Shown here one piece after another: positions 36,023-44,535 of a stretch of 64,000 bases of DNA. The stretch is from the NCBI GenBank assembly GCA_028284445.1, contig JANQRS010000068.1, positions 1-64,000 of the forward strand, read 5' to 3'. Numbering within the stretch: the first letter of the stretch is position 1; every line of letters begins with the position of its first letter. The stretch comes from Calditrichia bacterium. GTDB taxonomy: Bacteria > Calditrichota > Calditrichia > RBG-13-44-9 > J075. The position numbers and the translations under genes are program-made. A model generated the notes under the pieces. The model saw only the letters and a program-made list of their open reading frames with translations. It was not told where the DNA came from and searched no databases.

Positions 36023-36769
36023 GTGATCTGGATTCGCCGGTTGCTGTTGGGTGGGGTGGTGCTATTTGTTCTTATCTTGGCTGCTGGATTTATGGCGCAT
36101 GAGCCGCTACCGGAAGGGGAAACCGGTCCGGAGGCTGATAGCCTTGCCGTGGCAATGCAGCGTAGCATTGGTCACCAATGGTGGGATAGTACCGGCGCAA
36201 TAACCTGGATCTATGCCGGGCGCAAGCGCATTCTTTGGGACCGGCAACGTCACCTGGCCCAGTTTACCTGGGGGGATTTTCAGGTGTTGGTGGATTTGAA
36301 CAAACAAAGCGGCTTGGCCTGGAAAGCCGGTCAAGCTCTCAATGGTGAAGAACGCGATGAGTTGGTATATACAGCCTGGAGCGTTTTTTGTAACGATTCC
36401 TTCTGGCTAAACCCGGTATCCAAGCTTTTTGACCCTGGAACGAGCCGGTCGATTGTTGATTTGCCGGACGGTGAGGAGGGCTTGTTGGTTACCTATAGCA
36501 GTGGCGGCGTGACGCCGGGTGATTCATATCTTTGGTTCCTTGATGAAAACAAACGCCCTGTAAAGTGGAAAATGTGGGTTGGAATCATCCCGATTGGCGG
36601 CATTTCTGCCACCTGGGAAAACTGGGTGACATTACCGACTGGAACCGCTATTGCTACCGCACATCAAATTGCCGGCCTGCTAAATGCGCCGATTACGGAA
36701 TTGCGGGCTGCCGGAACACTCGCTGAACTCGTTGAGGGCAGTGATCCCTTTGCGCCTTTGTTTGAATAA
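36023..36769 (+). CDS. Membrane-anchored protein of unknown function
   Basis: A 248-residue protein with an N-terminal membrane helix (about 5-24) and a soluble, presumably periplasmic domain rich in Trp (HQWWDSTGAITWIYAGRKRILWDRQRH). I do not recognise the family; the strand-rich pattern faintly recalls LolA-like lipoprotein carriers, but no diagnostic motif is present. GTG start with GAGGTG five bases before it, 20 bp after pgm, so probably in the same transcript. Confidence 0.75.
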   Translation: MIWIRRLLLGGVVLFVLILAAGFMAHEPLPEGETGPEADSLAVAMQRSIGHQWWDSTGAITWIYAGRKRILWDRQRHLAQFTWGDFQVLVDLNKQSGLAWKAGQALNGEERDELVYTAWSVFCNDSFWLNPVSKLFDPGTSRSIVDLPDGEEGLLVTYSSGGVTPGDSYLWFLDENKRPVKWKMWVGIIPIGGISATWENWVTLPTGTAIATAHQIAGLLNAPITELRAAGTLAELVEGSDPFAPLFE

Positions 36770-36944
36770 TTTACCTCATCCCGCCCTATCAATAAGCCGA
36801 TATTTTTTATCAACCAACCTGATGAACGTTAGACCTGTTTTCGTGATCACGCGCAACGGCATTCCATGCTAAAGTTGTATATAGACCTGTGCCTGGCAAC
36901 CGGTTTGGGGATATCGGAAACTGTTTTAAGCGCCTGGAGATTGA

Positions 36945-37598
36945 ATGCGGTATCGGACAAAAACTGCTCTGAAAGTAACTGGCTTTACTGTACTGGCCAT
37001 CATTATGGGAATAATGTTCTGGGTCGGTAACATCCTTTACAATATTTATGATTATTATGAAGCCATGTTTGGCCATTCTGCTTCGGTAGAAGAGTCGATT
37101 TTCAGAGACAGATTTGTTACACGTCTGGATTTGCGCCCAAACCCACTGCCATGGAATCGCAATGATATCTTCATAAACGAAGCCTGGATTGAAAAATACA
37201 GCGACTACTACACCATTGTGATGTCTGTTCGCAACGACAATATGGATCTGACTGTTGCCGGTGGGCGGCCGTGGTTTCGCCTGAAAGGTGAAAGTGCCGC
37301 ATTTGCACTCACCGGTTCTGATGGGCCTGATCTCGATCTATATACCTATCTGCTGCTGGAGGATTTGGGAAGCGATTCGCTACAGCTTTTGGTCGTGGAT
37401 ATAGATGATCAACCGGCGCTGGAAACTGAGAATCCGGATTATACGCAACCCAATAATATTTCTTTGAAAGACCTGTATTTTCGCATGCTCAACGGGCTGG
37501 AAATCGATACATCGGAAGTGATCGAAAAGCGAAATAACAATCAGGGACGAGGGAACGCCACTCCATCTCCTGAGAAGTTCTACCTCGTTAAAAACTGA
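36945..37598 (+). CDS. Small membrane-anchored protein of unknown function
   Basis: A 217-residue protein with one N-terminal membrane helix (about 9-33, VTGFTVLAIIMGIMFWVGNIL) and an extracytoplasmic domain with no recognised motif (VRNDNMDLTVAGGRPWFRLKG; LLEDLGSDSLQLLVVDID). ATG with GGAG six bases upstream. It sits between the pgm group and the signalling island, with 175 bp before it. Function unknown. Confidence 0.7.
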   Translation: MRYRTKTALKVTGFTVLAIIMGIMFWVGNILYNIYDYYEAMFGHSASVEESIFRDRFVTRLDLRPNPLPWNRNDIFINEAWIEKYSDYYTIVMSVRNDNMDLTVAGGRPWFRLKGESAAFALTGSDGPDLDLYTYLLLEDLGSDSLQLLVVDIDDQPALETENPDYTQPNNISLKDLYFRMLNGLEIDTSEVIEKRNNNQGRGNATPSPEKFYLVKN

Positions 37599-37706
37599 CA
37601 ATACTGCAATACACCAAAATTAACGAAAATCACAGCTAATCTCGCCGATGAGTGATATTTTATTCACTGGACTGCGAGGTATATGCTATTTCATGAGGCA
37701 ATCATT

Positions 37707-39482
37707 ATGAGAGTGTTTGTTAGCTCGACCGTTAGTGATTTGAAAGCATACCGGGCACGCCTCAATGAGGTTATCAAGGAAAAAGGATATGAACTCCTTA
37801 GTGCCGGTATCGATAACAAGAAAGCTACCCTAAAAGAACGCCTGAAGCTGGTTGGAAAAAGTGACGTGGTTATAGGCATCTATGCACATCGCTACGGCAC
37901 AATTCCCCAGGGCGAATCCACATCCTATATCGAACAGGAATTTCAGTTTGCCCGTAAGTCGGGTAAAGATATTCTCTGCTTCGTCATTGATCCGAAAATT
38001 GATTGGCCGGAGCGCTATCGCGAGGATGATTTTATCAAGAAAGAACGGCTGAGCGCCTTTCTGGGTGAGGTCGAAAAAACCAATCTTACTAAACATTTCC
38101 GCAGCACAGACGATGTTTTGACTACCCTGGTGCCTGCTTTGCAAAAGTATAGCGATAAGTATGATCGCATTGAGAAACTGCAGGCATGGTCGAAGGATGT
38201 CAGTCCTGCCAAAAAGTTTAAGCTGCTGAATAAACTCACCGACGCCTATGTGAATGGCAAAATCAGTGATAGCACATATGGTATTACCAGCCGCTTGATC
38301 GCCGGTCATTTTAATATCGATCGTGATCGTCCGCCATCTCGATTTATTGATCAGGCGGAAGCCTTGCTGCAGGGTAAGTCGACGATCACAGAATTTGTGA
38401 AAAGTGCCCATGACGATTGGGGGCCGGTGGCAATTACCCAGCTTGGGTCGCGCCGTATCATGTACCTGCTGCCAACCACTGCCTTGCTCTTTTTGCTGCT
38501 GGGTGTTTTTATTGGCAAATGGATGTTTAGTACTGCCAACAGTGAATCTGCCGGAGCGCTGCAGCAGGAAGTTCGGCAAACGGCTGCGCCAATCAGTGAA
38601 GAGCAAACGGTCATTATTTCTGAAGAAGAAAAACAGCGCGAGGAAGCGATTCGCCGCTTTACTGAGTTAGAAGCTGCGCCGGCTGAGAGCGATTCACTGC
38701 GCATCCTCCAGTATCAGCAGTTGAAGAATGAATTTGGCGCATTGCTGGATAATAGCGGTATCGATGAGGCGCTACGTGGACTTCAAGCCAAATTTGAAGC
38801 GCAAAAACAAGCTGCCGCTGAGGCGGCGGCCCGGGCAGCACTGGAGCTTGCAGAAGCGCAAGCGGTTGAAACAGCCCAGGCTGCTGCAGAAACGGTTGCC
38901 GATACGATAGAGAGCGAGCCTAGCTTGTTTGATCCAATTCCGCCACCGGATATAGACGATACTGATTTTCAGGCACGGTTGGCGATGTTAAAGACCGATA
39001 CGGTTACCATCCATCAGACGCTTGATATTTGGGAGCAGTATGCCCAGGTAGCGGATGGTGAGGCTGCCCGCTACGCGGTAAGTGAGATTGAACGAATCAA
39101 CGAGCTGCTGAAAAAAACCACCGTAGTTCGCAACATAGACGAATTTATTACCTGCCTGAACGTCAATATTGACACCCGCATGCCTGAAGACACGACTTAT
39201 GTATTTAGTCCAGGCAAGATTTGGATGTGGGCTCGCTTGACAACAACCGAGCCCGATACAGTTCGGGCTCGCTGGATGGTAAATGGCAGAACGCTGTTTA
39301 CCAACGTTGCTTCAATTCCGGTAGCCAGCAGTGCTTACCGCATTTTCTTTTCCAAAACCTACAATCCTGCACATGCCGGCAACAATGAAATTCGTCTTTA
39401 CAATGGCGATGGACTATTGATTGGCCGCCGTACTTTTCAGGTATCCGAAACGGCTCCGGAAGCTGTATCCACGACCCGCTGA
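37707..39482 (+). CDS. DUF4062 - transmembrane - DUF2914 fusion protein
   Basis: A 591-residue protein. The N-terminal DUF4062 domain (about 1-95; MRVFVSSTVSDLKAYRARL, YELLSAG, SDVVIGIYAHRYG) has a TIR-like Rossmann fold and is common at the front of STAND and conflict-system proteins. A helical segment follows, then a membrane helix (about 258-278, IMYLLPTTALLFLLLGVFIGK), an Ala/Glu/Gln-rich coiled coil (about 300-400) and a C-terminal beta-sandwich matching DUF2914 (about 490-580; VFSPGKIWMWARL, VRARWMVNGRTLF, LIGRRTFQV). Thus a cytoplasmic TIR-like head is coupled to a periplasmic sensor or anchor. ATG 37707 has GAGG eight bases upstream; an earlier ATG (37683) has none. Convergent with the DUF3179 gene. 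Function unknown. Confidence 0.82.
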   Translation: MRVFVSSTVSDLKAYRARLNEVIKEKGYELLSAGIDNKKATLKERLKLVGKSDVVIGIYAHRYGTIPQGESTSYIEQEFQFARKSGKDILCFVIDPKIDWPERYREDDFIKKERLSAFLGEVEKTNLTKHFRSTDDVLTTLVPALQKYSDKYDRIEKLQAWSKDVSPAKKFKLLNKLTDAYVNGKISDSTYGITSRLIAGHFNIDRDRPPSRFIDQAEALLQGKSTITEFVKSAHDDWGPVAITQLGSRRIMYLLPTTALLFLLLGVFIGKWMFSTANSESAGALQQEVRQTAAPISEEQTVIISEEEKQREEAIRRFTELEAAPAESDSLRILQYQQLKNEFGALLDNSGIDEALRGLQAKFEAQKQAAAEAAARAALELAEAQAVETAQAAAETVADTIESEPSLFDPIPPPDIDDTDFQARLAMLKTDTVTIHQTLDIWEQYAQVADGEAARYAVSEIERINELLKKTTVVRNIDEFITCLNVNIDTRMPEDTTYVFSPGKIWMWARLTTTEPDTVRARWMVNGRTLFTNVASIPVASSAYRIFFSKTYNPAHAGNNEIRLYNGDGLLIGRRTFQVSETAPEAVSTTR

Positions 39483-39507
39483 ATTTAGTCCTTCGTTATT
39501 TTCTTCT

Positions 39508-40509
39508 TTACTTTTTCTTTTCCCTTACCCTTACATGAAGTTTCGTATCCGGATTGTTCAGGCTCCAATTGTACCAGAATGTATCAAAGCCTCTAAAGCG
39601 TTTGGGTGCCTCTGTGTGTTCGGCAAATTCAGCGGTTTCGGCGTCGAAAGATGCTTTGCTATGTCTGTCGATCCACTTGCCGTCCTCTTCTACGAAGCCA
39701 TTGCCACGGCTTTCGAAAGCGTGGGTTGATTGAAACATAGAAGCGTTTTCAGGGCGATAGAGAAACAGCGAGAGATCATTAATCTGCAGCGACCAACCAC
39801 CCTCAATGTGAGATAGCGGTATTGCATGTGCCTTGCCATTATGGTGAAAGGTAAAAACCGGCTCTTTGGTCTCCAGTCGCCGATCACTCGCTTCTGAGTT
39901 GCGGAAGCCGCGCTCCGAGCGAAAGTAGTTTGCATACGCATCGCGCCCGTCTTCCTGGCCATTTACGGATAACACTTCTGTGTTCGGATAACGGGCGACC
40001 CAATCTTTCCACTGCATTTTGCTGCCAAAAGACAACTCTTCAATCTCGGTGCCGGAGAGCTTGCCGGAAATAACCTTGCCGGTCATGATGCTCCAGTAGC
40101 TGTCTGTCTCACGGTCTTGCATTACCAAAGAGCTGTTGATCAATCCACCGGACGCTTCCAGGGTATAGGTTGATCCATCATATTCTCGGTCGTACACGAC
40201 GGCCGTATTTGCAAGCGGTCACCAAACTGCCGCAAATTGATGATCACCGATGCGATCGTTGACCACTTCGTGGCTGTTGAGCAATGACAGGCTGTATGCG
40301 CGCGCAACGCCATCAACGAAAACGCCGAGAATCCAGCTTTCGTCGTCAATTTTGGCTTTGTTTGCCGCCACAAAAACCGGTTGCGTGATAGCGGCAATAC
40401 GGCCGCGGGGCAATAATTGTTCAAATTGACTAAAATCTCCACCCTCCTGTCCCCAGGCGACACTGCTCGACAGGAATAGTGCCAGCAGCAAAATCAGCAC
40501 CTTGTGCAT
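39508..40509 (-). CDS. DUF3179 protein with in-frame UGA at the conserved Cys (candidate selenoprotein)
   Basis: Exported protein of the DUF3179 family, about 333 residues if UGA is read through. Signal peptide (1-20, VLILLLALFLSSSVAWGQ). The family core is intact on both sides of a TGA at 40219-40221: before it SLSLLNSHEVVNDRIGDHQFAAVW, split here as SLSLLNSHEVVNDRIG and DHQFAAVW; after it PLANTAVVYDREYDG and NSSLVMQDRETDSYWS. In ordinary members this point reads VTYCPLCNT, so the UGA replaces exactly the first Cys, in the same frame, with no indel. Either it is decoded as selenocysteine or it is a one-base nonsense mutation or sequencing error. AAGGAGG precedes the start (ATG 40512 or 40509). 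Lies 110 bp downstream of the kinase-ATPase gene on the same strand. Confidence 0.8.
40187..40221 (-). promoter_or_regulatory. Possible bacterial SECIS-like hairpin after the UGA
   Basis: In the mRNA, 18 bases after UGA, GUCG-UGUA-CGAC forms a small hairpin whose loop begins 22 bases past the UGA and has G as its second base, within the usual spacing for bacterial SECIS elements. The stem is only four to five pairs, so the support is weak. Confidence 0.3.
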
Positions 40510-40619
40510 CATGCCTCCTTATGATTGGCGTTTGAAAAATCCCCTCCGGGGACAGAATCGGAGGAAACGATCTCGTGATTTGAAGAAGATAAGGAATTGA
40601 CTAGCGGAAAAAAGTAAGC

Positions 40620-43600
40620 TTAACTACGCCAGAAACGGAATTTCATTTTGCGGGTTTTGCGAATGCCGAATTGTTGGAAAATAAAGTCGGCGAAGAGCGA
40701 GGAAAATACGATGTTATTCCCCTCGTGCTGACGCACATATCCCGCTTTGGTAAGCTGGGTTAGCAAGTATTCCTGCGAGCGCTCCACCGGTTTCATTTCG
40801 GCCAGATGCAAGAGGAACTGCCGCTTATCATCTTCCAGGCTCTCGAAAATTTCCTGAAAGTAGGGAAGTGCCTTTTGCGCCATTTCAGACTTCACACCTT
40901 CGTAAAAGGCGTTGTCATATGCCATCGCATATTGTGGCCGATCGAAGAGAATACTACAGGCAATTTGGATAAAAAGAGGGTGCTGTCCGGCCATATCCAG
41001 AACGAAAGGCACATGCGGCTCAAACGAGGCGCCGTGTTTTTCGGCCGGGGTAAGGATAAGCTTACGGGCATCCTTCACGCTGAATTGACTCAGGGTGATA
41101 TTCGAAAAGATATTGAAGAAGGGCGAATCGGACACTTCCGGACTGTGACAAACTGTTTGAAGATTTCGTCCTGATGCAACCAGGTATGCCACGTTGTAAT
41201 TATTGGCGAGTGAACGCAGAAAGGAGTAAAATTCTGCGTCAAAGTTGCGATTGCGGGTAATCGTGGAAAACTCATCAAACACCATAATCAGCTTGTAGCC
41301 TTGCTGATCGAGGGCGACAACAACTTCCTTGAAGCCATGATAGTTTGGCTTGACGTTTAATTCCAGTGCCCCGTTAAATACCTCCAGCAGATCCTTATAT
41401 ATCATCTCGAAAAAGCCGGGAATTTTTAATCGACTCTTGTTCTTGAAGTTTGCTTGCAGAAAAATCAGCTGTTTTGGATCGCTCAATGAATCCAGGCGAT
41501 TAGACGGATGAACGATGTAGCGAAGCAGGGATGATTTGCCAATATGCTTCTCGCCGACGATTGATACCGATTGCGGACGTCCAGCACCTACCCGGGAATA
41601 AATTTTGCCGATTTCACTGCGGCGTCCGAAGAATGCTTCCGGATCGCGAATGGCTTCGCGATTCAAATACGGATTCCGTTCGCGGGAACTGCGCAGATCT
41701 TTCGCAGCCGGTCGGCTGATTTGCGGCGGCAATAGTATACGGATCGGCTCGATAACGGCAGAATCTCCAACTGAGCCGGTTTGTTTATGCACGGTTTTGA
41801 CGTATTGACGAATTTGATGCGGATTCCATAGCAGACGCAGCAGTTTAACATTGCGTAGCGGAGATACTTGTTTGCTATTTTTGACGGGGTCGGTCAGGAA
41901 TTCATCATTGCCATCGATATGTTGCTGCAGCGCTTTGGATATCAGAATCTCATTGCTGCCGGCGATTTCTTCGGCGCTGACCACAACACTAATTGCCCGG
42001 CCAATCAAATCGTCCTCTTTGACGATCACATCACCAAAGTGCATTCCGATACGCAGGACCGGCATCTGGTATTGCGCCATCTGGCTGGATGCTTCGCTTT
42101 TCAGGTTCATGATATCTATGGCACAGCGTGTTCCGTCTTCCGGCGTAACAAAGGTTGCCAGGAAGTGGGTGTCATTATGCCGTCCTACTGTGCCATTATG
42201 ATGGCTGATCAGAGAAAAAATTCGCTGATTAAGATCGTCCACTTCCGGCTGCTTGAGCTTGGTGCGCATAAAACGGCAGGACATCAGGGTCAGGTTTTGA
42301 GTATACTGTTCTGCCAGGAGCTTGTCGATGCGCTCCCGGCGCTTGAACAATTCTTCAATACTATCTGCTTCGAAACTGAATTCATCATCTATGACTGAGG
42401 GATCCACATCACCGGTAAAGCGGCTGGGGATACTTGCTTCGCCGCTCGCTTCGAGATTCTTCATATGCAAGAGCATATCTTCGATGGTTGCGTAACGGTC
42501 TTTGGGATCTTTTGCCAGCGCCTTTTCGATGATTTTAACCATCGAGTCGGGAATTTCCATGGCGAGTTTTTGAATAGATGCCAGGCGGCTATTTACCAGG
42601 GCAAATAGCGTTTCAACGTGGCTTTTTCTGCGAAATGGATTGGTGCCGCTGCACATTTCCAGCAGAATGAGGCCAAGTGAAAACACGTCACTGCGCTCTG
42701 TGCCGGGCTCTCCGGAGGCGATTTCCGGGGCCAGGTAAGCAAAAGTTCCGAGCAAAATATCGTTGCTCAGAAAGTCCTCGTGCTGTAGTAGCTCCGATAT
42801 GCCAAAACCAAGCACTTTGACCCGATCATCTTCCAATATCACAACATTTGACGGCGAGAGTACCAGGTGGTAAATACCCTGAGCATGTGCCGTTTTGAGT
42901 GCTTCAGCTGTTTGGATTGCAACGCCCAGGGCATTGTCAAGATCCATGGGACCACTGGTGATTTGCTTCTTCAAGCTGTTGCCGGGGAGCCATTCGGTGC
43001 ATAGAAAATCGTATTTGCCTTCATGGCATACGTCATAAACAGAGGCGATAGCCGGGTGGTTCAAATCGGTGACGGTGCGAATGATTTGAATGAGTTGTTG
43101 ACGAACCTCGTCGTTGGGTACCGCATCCTCTGCGAAGAATTTCAGGGCAACGTCACGATTCAGCTCTGTGTCGCGTGCCCGAAAGATCATGCCGTTTTTG
43201 CCGGAGCGTATCTTCTCGTCCAGCTCGTACTGAAATATTTTTTCTCCCGGCTCAAGTTTGATCTCAACTTCTTCAGACTTGAAAATCTGGGTAGGGCGCA
43301 TTTTTTCCGGACTGGGCGTCGGCGGAGATTCAAATGTGCCATCTTGCAGGGGCTTGAAAACAACAGTTTCTTCCGCAACGGGCGGTGGGGTGATCTCTAA
43401 AGTGCCCGCCTCAAACTGCTTTATAGCATCGAGCATTTCCCGTGCGGTTTGAAATCTTCGGCCAGGATTCTTGTGGATCGATTTCATTACCAGCTGAACC
43501 AACGGATTTGGTAGTTCCGGTGCGAAATCGGCGAGACTCGGCGGACGGCCCTTAAGAATGGTTTTCTGTAAATCGTAGAATGCTGAGGTCTTGTCGTACG

Positions 43601-44231
43601 GAGTGCGTCCGGATAGCATTTCATAAACAGTCACGCCAATCGAATAAATATCGCTGCGTTCATCGACTTTTTCACGACCGCGAATCTGTTCCGGAGACAT
43701 ATAGGTGATGGTGCCGGCATTAAAGGTGGCGGTCGTGGATTGGGAAACCTGTTGAAGCTTTGCCAGGCCAAAGTCGGTGACTTTCACAATGTCAGCCTGA
43801 TCAATCATGATGTTGCGCGGCTTGATGTCGAGATGAATGACGCCGTTTTCATGGGCATGCGAAATCGCGGTAAGCAACTGTGTCAGAATCGGTGCGGTTT
43901 CTTTCCAGGAGAGTTTGCCGAGGTTGACGATGCGATCGGCGACGGTATTACCGTCGACATACTCCATCACGATGTAGAGGCCAAATTCGGATTCGCGCAG
44001 CGCTAATACACGTACGATATTATTACTGTTCAAGCGTGCCAGGGCTTTCGCCTCAGCCTGAAACCGTCGTTTGAAATTCTTGTCCTGTGAGAGCATTGGA
44101 TCCATCAGCTTCATCGCCACAATCATATCGAGGCTTTCATCGACTGCCTCCAATACGATGCCCATACCGCCTTTGCCAAGTAACTTGACTGTGCGATAGT
44201 TGTCGATTTGTTTACCGATGATCCATCTCAT
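40620..44231 (-). CDS. Ser/Thr kinase - pseudokinase - degenerate cyclase - STAND-like ATPase fusion
   Basis: A 1203-residue cytoplasmic signalling protein. Residues 11-275: complete Hanks-type kinase (GKGGMG, Lys41, HLDIKPRN with Asp135, DFG 153-155). Residues 333-595: second kinase fold with Lys364, but HLVLSPSN (457-459 replace catalytic Asp and Lys) and GFG in place of DFG, so a pseudokinase. Residues 645-800: class III nucleotidyl-cyclase fold (LRIGMHFGDVIV) lacking the metal-binding Asp residues, likely a binding or dimer domain. Residues 855-1203: P-loop ATPase (NPYLNREAI...FFGRR; Walker A 893-900 GEKHIGKS; Walker B LIMVFDEF) with a winged-helix end. The ATPase is paralogous to that in 45894-48443 (shared NPY...FFGR start). 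No membrane segment. Its own unit downstream of the terminator at 44452. Confidence 0.88.
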   Translation of the reverse strand: MRWIIGKQIDNYRTVKLLGKGGMGIVLEAVDESLDMIVAMKLMDPMLSQDKNFKRRFQAEAKALARLNSNNIVRVLALRESEFGLYIVMEYVDGNTVADRIVNLGKLSWKETAPILTQLLTAISHAHENGVIHLDIKPRNIMIDQADIVKVTDFGLAKLQQVSQSTTATFNAGTITYMSPEQIRGREKVDERSDIYSIGVTVYEMLSGRTPYDKTSAFYDLQKTILKGRPPSLADFAPELPNPLVQLVMKSIHKNPGRRFQTAREMLDAIKQFEAGTLEITPPPVAEETVVFKPLQDGTFESPPTPSPEKMRPTQIFKSEEVEIKLEPGEKIFQYELDEKIRSGKNGMIFRARDTELNRDVALKFFAEDAVPNDEVRQQLIQIIRTVTDLNHPAIASVYDVCHEGKYDFLCTEWLPGNSLKKQITSGPMDLDNALGVAIQTAEALKTAHAQGIYHLVLSPSNVVILEDDRVKVLGFGISELLQHEDFLSNDILLGTFAYLAPEIASGEPGTERSDVFSLGLILLEMCSGTNPFRRKSHVETLFALVNSRLASIQKLAMEIPDSMVKIIEKALAKDPKDRYATIEDMLLHMKNLEASGEASIPSRFTGDVDPSVIDDEFSFEADSIEELFKRRERIDKLLAEQYTQNLTLMSCRFMRTKLKQPEVDDLNQRIFSLISHHNGTVGRHNDTHFLATFVTPEDGTRCAIDIMNLKSEASSQMAQYQMPVLRIGMHFGDVIVKEDDLIGRAISVVVSAEEIAGSNEILISKALQQHIDGNDEFLTDPVKNSKQVSPLRNVKLLRLLWNPHQIRQYVKTVHKQTGSVGDSAVIEPIRILLPPQISRPAAKDLRSSRERNPYLNREAIRDPEAFFGRRSEIGKIYSRVGAGRPQSVSIVGEKHIGKSSLLRYIVHPSNRLDSLSDPKQLIFLQANFKNKSRLKIPGFFEMIYKDLLEVFNGALELNVKPNYHGFKEVVVALDQQGYKLIMVFDEFSTITRNRNFDAEFYSFLRSLANNYNVAYLVASGRNLQTVCHSPEVSDSPFFNIFSNITLSQFSVKDARKLILTPAEKHGASFEPHVPFVLDMAGQHPLFIQIACSILFDRPQYAMAYDNAFYEGVKSEMAQKALPYFQEIFESLEDDKRQFLLHLAEMKPVERSQEYLLTQLTKAGYVRQHEGNNIVFSSLFADFIFQQFGIRKTRKMKFRFWRS

Positions 44232-44451
44232 GACGGGGAATCCCTCTCAAACAATTATTGATGCTTCTAATATATTAGCAAAATTGCCGCTGAAACACCA
44301 AGGTTGTTCACTGCGATCGCGGTACTTCAATAAAAATGTTATCCGAAATGTTACTAAGTGATTGTACTGCAACTCACTTGTGTACAAATTAATCATATTT
44401 TCCTGCCCCTGATAGATGTTTCTTGGATTTGCCGCAACCGGTGTTCGAGGC

Positions 44452-44498
44452 AAAAAAAAGGCAGATAACCGCTTCGTCGTGAAGGAACTATCTGCCTT
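44452..44498 (-). terminator. Strong rho-independent terminator of the ATPase-barrel transcript
   Basis: Minus strand: AAGGCAGATA and its perfect complement enclose a smaller CTTC/GAAG stem and are followed by eight T. It lies 40 bases after the barrel gene and separates it from the kinase-ATPase gene. The 300-bp gap to 44231 otherwise holds nothing recognisable apart from that gene's promoter. Confidence 0.9.
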
Positions 44499-44535
44499 GC
44501 TGGAATTAAATGCGATTATGATATACCGCGGCTTT

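Noticed and set aside
39508..40512. Frameshifted or two-gene reading of the DUF3179 locus
   Set aside because: The two open frames are in the same phase and only eight codons apart; a single TGA separates them, so neither a frameshift nor two genes explains it.
41868..42398. Long plus-strand frames opposite the kinase-ATPase gene
   Set aside because: Shadow of the conserved minus-strand coding sequence; same for the long frames opposite the receptor, 49450-50259, and the subtilases.
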